Origin: RGUW01 sp049421025
GTDB lineage: Bacteria; Cyanobacteriota; Cyanobacteriia; PCC-6307; Cyanobiaceae
NCBI GenBank assembly: GCA_049421025.1
Contig: JBMSMG010000005.1
Coordinates: 1-44,601 of the forward strand
Reading direction: 5' to 3'
DNA length: 44,601 nt
The position numbers and the translations under genes are program-made. Below, in pieces: positions 16,364 through 24,685 of this stretch. How positions within the stretch are numbered: the stretch's first letter is position 1; each line of letters starts with the position of its first letter. The notes beneath the pieces were generated by a model, which was given only the letters and a program-made list of their open reading frames with translations, was not told where the DNA came from and ran no database searches.

Positions 16364-17920
16364 TCAACCGACCCCCAGGCTCTGACTCAGAGCCAGCAGG
16401 GGCAGTCCGGCCAACTGCGATGCCAGAGCGTTGGTGCTGGCTTCGTAAAAATCGATGGCCAGACGGGGCCAAAAGCCGATCGCCAGGGTCGGCACCAGCA
16501 GGGTCAGGCCGATCAGCAGCTCGCGCGGCTTCATGTCGCCTGTGATCGCCAAAGCCGGAATGCGGGGACCAAAAAAGACACGCCGGCACAACGACAACAG
16601 GTATACCGGGGTGAGCACCAGCCCGATCGCAGCCAGCACGATCGTGATCACGCGGAACCCGATCGTGAAGCCATCGTTGGCGGTGACCCCTAAAAACACG
16701 GTGATCTCGCTGACGAAGCCACTCATGCCAGGCAGGGCCAGCGAGGCCAGCGAACTGGCCAGAAAAAACGCAAAGGTGATCGGCAGCGCCTTGGCCAGAC
16801 CGCCCATGTTGGGGATCGAGAGCGTCTCAGTGCGCTCATAGAAGACCCCGGTCACAAAGAACATCGCCGCAGCGATCAGCCCGTGGCTGATCATCTGCAG
16901 CATGGCGCCGCTGATTCCCAGCGCATCGATGGCGCCGATCCCCAGCAGCACAAAGCCCATGTGGCTCACCGAACTGCAGGCGATGCGCCGTTTGACGTTG
17001 TCCTGGGCAAAAGCGTTGAGCGCGCCGTAGACGATGTTGACGATGCCCAACACGATCAACGCCGGAGCCAGCTGCAGATGAGCCTCAGGCAGCATCTGCA
17101 CGTTGAAGCGCAACAGGGCGTAGCCGCCCATCTTCAGCAGCACACCCGCCAGCAGCATCGACACGGCCGCGTTGGCTTCGCCGTGGGCATCGGGCAACCA
17201 GGTGTGCAGGGGGAACATCGGCAACTTGACCCCAAAGCCGATCAAAAAGCCCAGGTAACAGAGCAGACCAAAGGTGCCGCCGGGCGAGCGGGCCGCTAGC
17301 TCGCTGAGGTTGAAGGTGAAGGGACCATGCAGGGCCAGGGCCAGGCCGCTGAGCAGGATCAGCAGCGACGCGGTGGCCGTGTAGAGGATGAACTTGGTGG
17401 CGGCGTACTGACGGGCCTTGCCGCCCCAGATGGCGATCAGCAGGTAAACCGGAACCAATTCCAGCTCCCAGGCCAGGAAGAACAGCAGAAAGTCCTGCGA
17501 CAGAAACACCAGCGCCTGGGCCGAGGCCTGCACCAAAAGCAGGGCGAAATACAGCTTGGTTTTGCGGCTGATGTTCCAGCTGGCTGCAGCGGTCAGCAGG
17601 GTCACCAGACCCGAGAGCACCACAAGAGGAGCCGAGAGACCATCGGCTGCCAGGCTCCACTCGAGCCCCAGCGCCGGCACCCAGGTGATCCGCTCCACCA
17701 ACTGCAGACCGTCAAGGCTTGGGTCGTAATGACGGCTGAACGCCAGCAGCATCAACACGAAATCGCTGATTAGCACCACCAGCGCCACGGTGCGCGGCAG
17801 CCGTGGATCGCTGCCATCGCCTGGCAGCAGCGGCATCACCAAGGCCGCCGCCGTCGGCAGCAACACAATCAGGCTCAACCAGGGGAAAGACGCGGCCAGG
17901 CCTGAAAGGTTCGCGTCCAT
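16364..17920 (-). CDS. ndhD: NAD(P)H-quinone oxidoreductase chain 4 (NdhD)
   Basis: A 518-residue antiporter-like membrane subunit of cyanobacterial NDH-1, which drives proton pumping in respiration and cyclic electron flow around photosystem I. About 14 hydrophobic helices are visible. The proton-channel Glu is in FFLAWELELVPVYLL, the broken-helix Lys is in GVKLPMFPLHTWLPDAHGEA, shown by KLPMFPLHTWLPDAH, and SHMGFVLLGIGA and LPGMSGFVSE are conserved. The ATG at 17920 gives a typical N terminus. No other ndh gene is adjacent, as is common for ndhD. Which NDH-1 form (D1/D2 or D3/D4) it serves is not certain; the sequence looks D1-like. Confidence 0.95.
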   Translation of the reverse strand: MDANLSGLAASFPWLSLIVLLPTAAALVMPLLPGDGSDPRLPRTVALVVLISDFVLMLLAFSRHYDPSLDGLQLVERITWVPALGLEWSLAADGLSAPLVVLSGLVTLLTAAASWNISRKTKLYFALLLVQASAQALVFLSQDFLLFFLAWELELVPVYLLIAIWGGKARQYAATKFILYTATASLLILLSGLALALHGPFTFNLSELAARSPGGTFGLLCYLGFLIGFGVKLPMFPLHTWLPDAHGEANAAVSMLLAGVLLKMGGYALLRFNVQMLPEAHLQLAPALIVLGIVNIVYGALNAFAQDNVKRRIACSSVSHMGFVLLGIGAIDALGISGAMLQMISHGLIAAAMFFVTGVFYERTETLSIPNMGGLAKALPITFAFFLASSLASLALPGMSGFVSEITVFLGVTANDGFTIGFRVITIVLAAIGLVLTPVYLLSLCRRVFFGPRIPALAITGDMKPRELLIGLTLLVPTLAIGFWPRLAIDFYEASTNALASQLAGLPLLALSQSLGVG

Positions 17921-17986
17921 GGTTCCCTGAGGGCTGTTGCGAAATTTATCAGCGCGGCCCTATCGACTGGGTAGAAGTACTCAGCC

Positions 17987-18012
17987 CCGTAGTGACGCGC
18001 AGGTCCGTAGTG
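17987..18012. repeat. Direct repeat in the thrB-ndhD spacer
   Basis: CCGTAGTG occurs at 17987-17994 and again at 18005-18012 (18-bp period) in the 96-bp leader region of ndhD. It may be a tandem factor-binding site or chance. A minus-strand TGATAAATT at 17943-17951 could be a -10 element for ndhD, but no good -35 is seen. Confidence 0.4.
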
Positions 18013-18016
18013 CCGC

Positions 18017-18967
18017 TCAGGCCCGATCAGGCAGGGCACTCCAGGAGCTGCCGCTGCTCTGAACGCCCAGCGATTCGGCCCGCGACTCGACGCCTTCGCG
18101 GCGCCAGGCATCAACCATGGCCGCCTGCACCGCATCGGCAACCTCGGGCGGGCACAGCGCCAGCAGGCTGGGGCCAGCGCCGCTGATCACGCAGCCCCAG
18201 GCACCGGCGGCCAGGGCCGCTTCGCGCACGGCGCGGCCGCCCTGAATCAGCCCCCAGCGATACGGCTCATGCAGCCGGTCGTGCATGCCATCGCTGATCA
18301 GATCGCCGTTGCCGCTGCGCAGGCCCTGCAACAGCAGCGTCAGCGCACCCAGGTTGCTGACCGCATCAGGAATCGGAATGGCCTTGGGCATCGCCCGCCT
18401 GGCTTCGCTGGTGGTCAGCCGAATCGCCGGAATGGCCACCACCGCCCGCACACGCTTAGACCACTCACAGCGCACCACGCGCCACCGCTGCGAGGCCGCC
18501 TTGGCGGTCATGCACAGGCCGCCCACCAGCGAAGGCACAACGTTGTCGGGGTGGCCCTCAATGTCGATGGCCAGTTCGAGCAGCTTCTCGGTGCTCAGCG
18601 GTTCACCGGCCAGGGCATTGGCGCCCATGAGCCCGGCAACGATCGCCGTGGCGCTGCTGCCCAGTCCCCGTGCTGGAGGAACCGCCAGGCGAACCCTGGC
18701 TTCGAGCGCCACGGGCTCAAGCCCCGCCTCGCGCCAGACCCGCTGGGCTGAGCGATACACCAGGTTGTCGGGCCCGCCGCGCAGGTGCGATCCCTCACTG
18801 CCTTCGATGATCAGATCGAAACGCTCGCTGCCGCCTGGAATGCAGCGCATCTCGAACACGTTGTCGAGCTCGAGAGCGGCCCCGAGGCAATCAAAGCCCG
18901 GGCCCAGATTGGCGGTGGTGGCGGGCACATGCACCACCACGCCCTGCCCGATGCTGGGGCGCGCCAT
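18017..18967 (-). CDS. thrB: Homoserine kinase
   Basis: A 316-residue GHMP kinase that phosphorylates homoserine with ATP on the threonine pathway. Motif 1 is HVPATTANLGPGFDCLG near the N terminus, motif 2 (the phosphate loop) is PPARGLGSSATA at 97-108, and motif 3 is AWGCVISGAGPSLLAL. The length and the ATG at 18967 fit bacterial ThrB. Glucokinase lies upstream after 27 bp and ndhD downstream after 96 bp, all on the same strand. No thrA or thrC is in the window. Confidence 0.96.
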   Translation of the reverse strand: MARPSIGQGVVVHVPATTANLGPGFDCLGAALELDNVFEMRCIPGGSERFDLIIEGSEGSHLRGGPDNLVYRSAQRVWREAGLEPVALEARVRLAVPPARGLGSSATAIVAGLMGANALAGEPLSTEKLLELAIDIEGHPDNVVPSLVGGLCMTAKAASQRWRVVRCEWSKRVRAVVAIPAIRLTTSEARRAMPKAIPIPDAVSNLGALTLLLQGLRSGNGDLISDGMHDRLHEPYRWGLIQGGRAVREAALAAGAWGCVISGAGPSLLALCPPEVADAVQAAMVDAWRREGVESRAESLGVQSSGSSWSALPDRA

Positions 18968-18994
18968 GGAGTCGTTTCAACTGGCGCCAGTGTG

Positions 18995-20011
18995 TCAGCC
19001 GAGCAGCATGCGAGCCCGGCAAGCGGCGCTGTACAGGCCGATCGCTGGATCGGTAATGGCCGTGATCGGCATCGTCTCAAGCACGGCCCGCAACCGCCCT
19101 TTGTTGAGAAACGCCTGCTCAAACGGGCCACTGCGCAGCGCTTCGAGCAGCTTGGCCGCCGTGCCTCCAGCCAGCCAGATACCGCCACGGCTCAGGGCCG
19201 CCAAGGCCAGATCACCGCAGACGCTGCCGTAGGCCGACAGCCACACCTCCAGGGCCCGGCTCGCCAGGGGATCACCACCTGCCGCCGCTGCCGCGACCGC
19301 TGCCGGCAGATCCTGGGCGGCGTCGGCGGCCACTGCCCCCAGGGCGTGGCCCGGCCCATGCTCGCTGGTGGCCAGCAGCCAACGGGCCACCCAGCCCAGG
19401 CCGGTGCCGCTGACCACCCGCTCGATCGAGAGCCGCTCGAGACCGAGCTCCTGAGCCAGCCATTGCCGCAGTTGCCATTCGCTCGGGCAACGCGGCGCGA
19501 ATTCGCCGTGGGCCGCTTCGCTGGGCACGGCCTTGAGCCCTGCAGCGGTGGGAACCCCCAGGGCCACCCCCAGGCCCGTGCCGGCCCCCAGCACCAGCAG
19601 GGGTTCTGCGGCATCACTGAGCCCCTGACGCACAACCGCCTGCTGAGGGGCCTGCAGATGGGGCAGGCCATAAATCAGCACGGCGAAATCGTTGACCAAT
19701 TCCACTGCAGCAATGCCGGTCGCCTGAACCAGACGTTCCTCATCAAGCTGCCAGGGCAGGTTGGTGAGTCTGGCCTGACCGCCCTGCACCGGCCCGGCCA
19801 CAGCCAGACACGCTGCCGCCGGCGCCGCATCACCGGCTCCGGACTGGGGGTGGCTGGCCAGAAAGGCGCTGACCATTGGCGCCAGATCGTCCCAATCGCC
19901 AGATGGGTAACGCTGGCTTTGCACCAGGGTGAGGTTGCCCCCCGGCTCGAGCCGATAGAGGGCGAGCAAGGTCTTGGTGCCGCCGATATCGCCGGCCAGC
20001 AACGTCGTCAT
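18995..20011 (-). CDS. glk: Glucokinase
   Basis: A 338-residue non-ROK glucokinase (E. coli Glk type) that phosphorylates glucose with ATP. It shows LLAGDIGGTKT at the N terminus, LPWQLDEE, the catalytic Asp in VELVNDFAVLIYGLP and the nucleotide loop LGAGTGLGVALGV. EAAHGEFAPRCPSE matches the conserved 'E.GH..F.P' sugar-binding segment. It lies 20 bp after thrS and 27 bp before thrB. The window also has a ROK kinase, which gives two candidate glucose kinases. Confidence 0.95.
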   Translation of the reverse strand: MTTLLAGDIGGTKTLLALYRLEPGGNLTLVQSQRYPSGDWDDLAPMVSAFLASHPQSGAGDAAPAAACLAVAGPVQGGQARLTNLPWQLDEERLVQATGIAAVELVNDFAVLIYGLPHLQAPQQAVVRQGLSDAAEPLLVLGAGTGLGVALGVPTAAGLKAVPSEAAHGEFAPRCPSEWQLRQWLAQELGLERLSIERVVSGTGLGWVARWLLATSEHGPGHALGAVAADAAQDLPAAVAAAAAGGDPLASRALEVWLSAYGSVCGDLALAALSRGGIWLAGGTAAKLLEALRSGPFEQAFLNKGRLRAVLETMPITAITDPAIGLYSAACRARMLLG

Positions 20012-20031
20012 GGATCCAGACGAACGAGGGA

Positions 20032-21858
20032 TCAGCTGGCCAGTGTGAGGCCCGCATCCCGATGCTGATTGGCGTTTGCGGCTGCCGCAAGCAGATCGGC
20101 CAAGGCCACACTGCCAAGATCACCGCCCTTGCGGCTGCGCAGGCTTAACGAGCCTGCCTCAGCCTCTTTGGCGCCGATCACCGCCAGCACTGGGATCTTC
20201 ATCTGCTCGCCGTTGCGGATCAACTTGCCGAGCCGGTCGCCGCTGTGATCAACCGAGGCCCGCACCCCAGCCGCCTTGAGCTGGGCCAGCACGTCCTCGG
20301 CGTAGGGGCGCACCTCGTCAGTGACGGGCAGCAAGCGGATCTGCTCTGGCGCCAACCAGAACGGGAAATCGCCGGCGTAGTTCTCGGTCATGATCCCGAA
20401 GAACCGCTCCAGCGAGCCGAAGATGGCGCGGTGGATCATGATCGGCCGCTGGCGGGAGCCGTCGGCGGCGACGTATTCGAGGTCAAAGCGCTCGGGCAGG
20501 TTGAAGTCGAGCTGGATCGTCGAGCACTGCCACAGGCGGCCGATCGCATCTTCAATTTTGAGGTCGATCTTGGGGCCGTAGAAGGCGCCGCCGCCCTCGT
20601 CGATCGTGTAGGCCCAGCCCTTGCGCTCGAGAGCCTCGATCAGCCCTTGGGTGGCCAGCTCCCAGACCGCGTCCTCGCCGATCGATTTGTCGGGTCTGGT
20701 CGAGAGGTTGATCTCGTAGCTGCGGAAGTCGAAGGTCGAGAGGATCTGCTCAGTCAGATCCAAGATCGCCAGGATCTCGTCTGTGATCTGCTCCGGCAGG
20801 CAGAACACATGGGCATCGTCCTGGGTGAAGCCGCGCACGCGCATCAGGCCGTGCATGACACCGGGGCGCTCGTAGCGGTAGACGGTGCCCAGCTCGGCCC
20901 AGCGAATCGGCAGCTCCCGGTAGCTGCGCAGGGTCGACGCATAGGTCAGCACGTGGAACGGACAGTTCATCGGCTTGAGCTGATACTCGCGCTCATCGAC
21001 CTGCATGGGGCCAAACATCGACTCGCTGTAGAAATCGAGGTGGCCTGAGGTCTTCCACAGGCTGATGTCAGCGACATGGGGCGTGTAAAGCAGCTCGTAG
21101 CCGGCGGCAAAGTGCAGCTCGCGCCACAGGTTCTCGATCAACAGGCGCATGCGGGCGCCGCGGGGGTGCCAGAACACCAGCCCTGCTCCGGCTTCGTCCT
21201 CGATCGAGAACAGGTCGAGGTCGGTACCCAAACGGCGGTGATCGCGGCGCAGAGCCTCGGCCTTGCGGCGCTGGTGCTCAGCGAGCTGCTCGGGGGACTC
21301 CCAAGCGGTGCCGTAGATGCGCTGCAGTTGGGCGTTGTTCTCGTCGCCGCGCCAGTAGGCACCGGCCACACTCTCGAGCTCAAAGGCCTTGGGGTTGAGC
21401 TCGCTGGTGTTGGCCACATGGGGACCGGCGCACAGGTCCCACCACTCGGACCCCAGCGTGTACAGGGTGATCGGCTCTGAAATCCCGGCAAGGATCTCGA
21501 GCTTGTAAGGCTCGTTGTTGGCCCTGATCTTGCTCTCGGCCTCAGCGCGGCTGACCTCGAGACGCTCGAGCGGCAGCTTTTGGTTGATGATCTTGATCAT
21601 CTCCTTCTTGATGGCCTTGAGATCGGCCTCGCTGAAGGGATCGGGGCTATCGAAGTCGTAGTAGAAGCCGCTCTCGGTCCACGGGCCGATCGTGACCTGG
21701 GCTTTGGGAAACAGCCGCTGCACCGCCATCGCCATCACATGGCTCATCGAATGACGGATGCGCAGCAGCTGCTCGCTTTCACTGGTCTTGGGCAGATGGA
21801 TCGGCGTGCTCTGCTCACCATGGGCCGAAGCGGCTGGGGCCACCGAAGGGGCAGACAC
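20032..21858 (-). CDS. thrS: Threonyl-tRNA synthetase lacking the TGS domain
   Basis: A 608-residue class II synthetase. Only about 28 residues precede the editing domain, which is present with HSMSHVMA (HxxxH) and WWDLCAGPHV (CxxxH) zinc/editing motifs. The catalytic core has MNCPFH, RYERPGVMHGLMRVRGF, DDAHVF and MIHRAIFGSLERF, supplying the Cys/His/His zinc site. The anticodon-binding domain closes the protein. The usual N-terminal TGS domain (about 60 residues) is missing. The GTG at 21858 has an in-frame TGA only three codons upstream, so the domain cannot be recovered by moving the start. The gene is divergent from the DUF2605 gene. Confidence 0.96.
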   Translation of the reverse strand: MSAPSVAPAASAHGEQSTPIHLPKTSESEQLLRIRHSMSHVMAMAVQRLFPKAQVTIGPWTESGFYYDFDSPDPFSEADLKAIKKEMIKIINQKLPLERLEVSRAEAESKIRANNEPYKLEILAGISEPITLYTLGSEWWDLCAGPHVANTSELNPKAFELESVAGAYWRGDENNAQLQRIYGTAWESPEQLAEHQRRKAEALRRDHRRLGTDLDLFSIEDEAGAGLVFWHPRGARMRLLIENLWRELHFAAGYELLYTPHVADISLWKTSGHLDFYSESMFGPMQVDEREYQLKPMNCPFHVLTYASTLRSYRELPIRWAELGTVYRYERPGVMHGLMRVRGFTQDDAHVFCLPEQITDEILAILDLTEQILSTFDFRSYEINLSTRPDKSIGEDAVWELATQGLIEALERKGWAYTIDEGGGAFYGPKIDLKIEDAIGRLWQCSTIQLDFNLPERFDLEYVAADGSRQRPIMIHRAIFGSLERFFGIMTENYAGDFPFWLAPEQIRLLPVTDEVRPYAEDVLAQLKAAGVRASVDHSGDRLGKLIRNGEQMKIPVLAVIGAKEAEAGSLSLRSRKGGDLGSVALADLLAAAANANQHRDAGLTLAS

Positions 21859-21927
21859 GGCAATTCAGCGACAAGGGGCGATCCTAGGCGCCACCTTCAG
21901 GCCACCTGGAACTCCTACGGTTGGCCC

Positions 21928-22299
21928 ATGGAGCCCGAGTCCAATTCCGAACAAGCAGGCGCCCTGCTCGATGGCTTGCTGGGTTCGCTGCTCAGCGATT
22001 TCCGCTTCTGGTTTGAGCGGGGACAGGTCCTGCTTGAGCACTGCCCCGACCAGGTCATGCCCCAACAGGCAAGGCTTGAGTTGGGCGAACAGCTGGCTCA
22101 GGCGAGTCTTGAGCTGGCCGCCGCCTCGAGCCTCAGGCAGGCGGCACCCACACCGATGGCGCTGGAGATGGGAACGCTGGCCCCCTGGCACAAGTTGGTG
22201 CTTGAGGTCTGGGGCCTGTCAGCCCGCATGCGTATGGCCCAGGTGCCCATGCCCGAGCTGCCGCCCTTACCGCCCCTACCAGGGCTCGGCCCCCCGTAA
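21928..22299 (+). CDS. DUF2605 family protein
   Basis: A 123-residue cyanobacterial protein. The N-terminal half is helical, with LLDGLLGSLLSDFRFWF typical of the family. Further on, MALEMGTLAPWHKLVLEVWGL matches the conserved 'MA.L.PWH.LV.E.W' region; PWHKLVLEVW shows it. It ends in a Pro/Leu-rich tail. No function is assigned. The open frame extends far upstream, but the ATG at 21928 is chosen because earlier starts would run into thrS on the other strand. The stop lies 8 bp from the convergent muramidase gene. Confidence 0.8.
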   Translation: MEPESNSEQAGALLDGLLGSLLSDFRFWFERGQVLLEHCPDQVMPQQARLELGEQLAQASLELAAASSLRQAAPTPMALEMGTLAPWHKLVLEVWGLSARMRMAQVPMPELPPLPPLPGLGPP

Positions 22300-22307
22300 G
22301 CGAAGCC

Positions 22308-22856
22308 TCAGGCTGAGGCCCGCAACAGACCGAGCTGCTGGCGGTAGAACTGCAGCAGCTCAGCGCGGCGCTTCACAGGCTGTCCGTAATAACTACCGCC
22401 CGAAGCGGTGGGAAGAGAGGCCCACACCGGTGCCAACCGCGCCAGCGACGCGGCATCGAGGCCGCGTTGATCGATGGCCATCAGCACACCGCGACGCTCG
22501 ATCAGATACAGCGCAGCCTGGTCCTGACTGAGCACACCAAAATCGCGCAATCCGAGCTTGGCCGAGGCCTCTTTCCAGGTGGACGGCAAAAACTGATAAG
22601 CACCAGCCGCTGCACTGACATAACGGCGCCGCACGGCGATCTCTGGATGGCGGCTGAGATCCTCAAAGCGGCCGCCGCCATAGAGGGTCCTGTATCCCTC
22701 ATCGCGACCACCGGCCCAGGTGCCCTCGGCAAAGCGAATGGTGTTGAGCAGCGCACGCCGCTCAGGGGTGATCGGATACGCCAGCGAGGCGGCTCCTGCC
22801 GCGTCTGGGGCTTGGGACGCCACGCCCAGCTGGGGAATCAGCAGCAGCGACAGCAA
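22308..22856 (-). CDS. Muramidase-like (lysozyme-fold) exported protein, uncertain start
   Basis: About 182 residues from a TTG at 22856. The folded part shows NTIRFAEGTW with the likely catalytic Glu, GYRTLYGGG, and SAAAGAYQFLPSTW, the hallmark of GH104/phage-lysozyme-like muramidases that cut peptidoglycan glycan strands. The start is a problem. The TTG leaves only part of a signal peptide (LSLLLIPQLGVASQA). The frame upstream continues a hydrophobic segment (CLPLSALLSSLL) but meets a TGA at 22908-22910 with no ATG or GTG between. A non-standard start, or a mutation in the signal peptide, is possible. It lies 207 bp downstream of trpS and is convergent with the DUF2605 gene. Confidence 0.78.
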   Translation of the reverse strand: MLSLLLIPQLGVASQAPDAAGAASLAYPITPERRALLNTIRFAEGTWAGGRDEGYRTLYGGGRFEDLSRHPEIAVRRRYVSAAAGAYQFLPSTWKEASAKLGLRDFGVLSQDQAALYLIERRGVLMAIDQRGLDAASLARLAPVWASLPTASGGSYYGQPVKRRAELLQFYRQQLGLLRASA

Positions 22857-22992
22857 CGAGGAAAGAAGGGCCGACAGAGGCAGACAACAGAGCTCGAGCG
22901 ACCCTGCTCAAGCGCCAGGGGCCGCCGCTAGAGCTTCCGTCTGGGGGTGGACAAAAGCACCGCCGGCATGCTCCTAAAGAAAATCTAAAGAG

Positions 22993-23016
22993 AGTCTCAC
23001 GGTAGACGCTGAGACT
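22993..23016 (-). terminator. Possible trpS terminator: 7-bp inverted repeat followed by T-rich tract
   Basis: On the minus strand AGTCTCA and TGAGACT (arms at 23016-23010 and 22999-22993, 10-nt loop) are followed by the T-rich CTCTTTAGATTTTCTTT. The stem is short and GC-moderate, so it is a weak intrinsic terminator or an operator for the gene downstream. A second small inverted repeat, ATCAGC-ACG-GCTGAT (23031-23045), sits between it and the trpS stop. Confidence 0.45.
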
Positions 23017-23063
23017 AGGCGCCCTCTTTCATCAGCACGGCTGATCAATGGGGCCCGCGGCGA

Positions 23064-24092
23064 TCAGCCAGCCTTGAGGAATCCCAGGGCGCCGCGCACC
23101 CGCTCGAGCGTCGTTGCAGCAACCTCAGAGGCCCTGTGGCGTCCCTGCTCGAGCACCTGATGCAGAGCAGCGGGATCGGCGCGCAGGGCGTTGTAGCGCT
23201 CCTGCACAGGGCGTAAGGCCTCAACGGCAGCGTCTGCCAACAGCGGCTTGAACTGACCCCAGCCCATCTGGGCGCATTCGCTGGCGGCCTGCTCGGGAGT
23301 TCGCCCTGCCAGCAGGGCATAGAGACCCAGCAAGTTGTCGGCCTCGGGACGCTCAGGATTACCGAACTCAAGACCCATGACTGGATCGGTCTTGGCCCGT
23401 TTGATCTTTTTGCTGATCAGCTCAGGCGGATCGAGCAGGTTGATGCGCGAGCCCTCATTGGGATCGCTCTTGCTCATCTTGCTGGTGCCATCAGTGAGGC
23501 TCATCACACGGGCGCCCTGCTTGAGGATCAACGGCTCAGGCACCCGCAGAATTGCCAGCGGCTCACCATCTGCATCCTTGGGAGCAAAGCGGGCGTTGAT
23601 GCGCTGCTGGGCGATGTCACGGGCCAGCTCGAGGTGCTGCTTCTGGTCTTCGCCCACAGGCACCAGATCAGCGTCATACAGAAGAATGTCTGCTGCCATC
23701 AGCACCGGATAGTCGAGCAACCCCAGCGACACGTTGTCGCCTTGCTTGATCGCCTTCTCCTTGAACTGGATCATCCGCTCGAGCCAGTTGAGCGGCGTGA
23801 CGCAATTGAGCAACCAGGCCAGCTCGCTGTGGGCCGGCACATGGCTCTGCACAAACACGGTCGAGCGCGCCGGATCAATGCCGCAGGCCAAATACAGCGC
23901 CGCTGTGCTCAGGGTGTCTTCGGCCAGCCGCGCCGGGTCATGGGGAACGGTGATGGCATGAAGATCAACGACACAGAAAAAGGTGTCGTGACTGTTCTGC
24001 AGATCCACCCAGTTGCGAATGGCCCCAAGCCAATTGCCCAGGTGCAGCGAACCGGTGGGCTGCACGCCCGAAAGGACCCTTGCTCTGGCCAT
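23064..24092 (-). CDS. trpS: Tryptophanyl-tRNA synthetase
   Basis: A 342-residue class I synthetase of the short bacterial type that charges tRNA-Trp. The HIGH-equivalent motif is GVQPTGSLHLGNWLGAI near the N terminus and the KMSKS loop is intact in TDGTSKMSKSDPN. DYPVLMAADILLYDADLVPVGEDQ matches the TrpRS substrate-binding region; VGEDQKQHLE is the clearest part. The ATG is at 24092. The gene for a small basic/acidic protein lies 11 bp upstream on the same strand, so the pair is probably an operon. Confidence 0.97.
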   Translation of the reverse strand: MARARVLSGVQPTGSLHLGNWLGAIRNWVDLQNSHDTFFCVVDLHAITVPHDPARLAEDTLSTAALYLACGIDPARSTVFVQSHVPAHSELAWLLNCVTPLNWLERMIQFKEKAIKQGDNVSLGLLDYPVLMAADILLYDADLVPVGEDQKQHLELARDIAQQRINARFAPKDADGEPLAILRVPEPLILKQGARVMSLTDGTSKMSKSDPNEGSRINLLDPPELISKKIKRAKTDPVMGLEFGNPERPEADNLLGLYALLAGRTPEQAASECAQMGWGQFKPLLADAAVEALRPVQERYNALRADPAALHQVLEQGRHRASEVAATTLERVRGALGFLKAG

Positions 24093-24103
24093 CAGCGCAA
24101 ACC

Positions 24104-24634
24104 TCAGCCCTCAGTGGCAGGTGCTTCGGCTTCTGCAGCAGCATCAGCAGGGCTCTCGGCCACCTCAAGGACAGACTCCTCGGCCAGAGGCGCCTCTAAC
24201 GCAGGCTCTTCATTGCTGGTCACGCTCTCGACGGCCTCAGCGGCCGGTTGAGCCGCAGCTGGGCGACTGGGACGGGCAAAGGGGTCAATGCGAGGACCAC
24301 GCTCAGCGCGGGACTCGGGGCGGCCATCGCGGCGTTCACGGCGCGGACCACCGCGCTCAGGCGCCTGGCTGCGCTGCTGCTCGATCACGGCATCAAGCTT
24401 GCCCTCGTCGAGCAGCTGGGCGGTGGTGCGCAGGGCAAAGCCAAGCGCTGCCACGGTCGAGCGCAGGCGAAAGGCCTCCTGAACGGCCTTGGCGGCGCGC
24501 ATTTCGTTGTCGCTCAGGCGGATGCGGAAGCCACCGGGCTCGCGTCCACCGTCGCGGCCCTCAGGCGGCCGACCCGAGCGACGTCCCTCAAAGGAACGCT
24601 CCTGTGAGCGGGGCGTGGTCTGGTCGTCGGCCAT
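24104..24634 (-). CDS. Unknown protein with ribbon-helix-helix-like core and disordered tail
   Basis: About 176 residues from the ATG at 24634; a TTG at 24646 would add four. The N-terminal 30 residues are Arg/Gly/Pro-rich. A conserved-looking core follows (about residues 35-80): FRIRLSDNEMRAAKAV as strand plus helix, then STVAALGFALRTTAQLL. This resembles a ribbon-helix-helix DNA-binding unit, though that is my inference. The C-terminal half changes from Arg-rich to a long Ala/Glu/Pro-rich acidic tail and is surely disordered. No Shine-Dalgarno sequence is clear. It lies 11 bp before trpS. The function is unknown. Confidence 0.7.
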   Translation of the reverse strand: MADDQTTPRSQERSFEGRRSGRPPEGRDGGREPGGFRIRLSDNEMRAAKAVQEAFRLRSTVAALGFALRTTAQLLDEGKLDAVIEQQRSQAPERGGPRRERRDGRPESRAERGPRIDPFARPSRPAAAQPAAEAVESVTSNEEPALEAPLAEESVLEVAESPADAAAEAEAPATEG

Positions 24635-24685
24635 GGCCAGCGGCAAGTGCTATCGAGCGCAAGTGTGCCGCATCAGCGGCCATGC

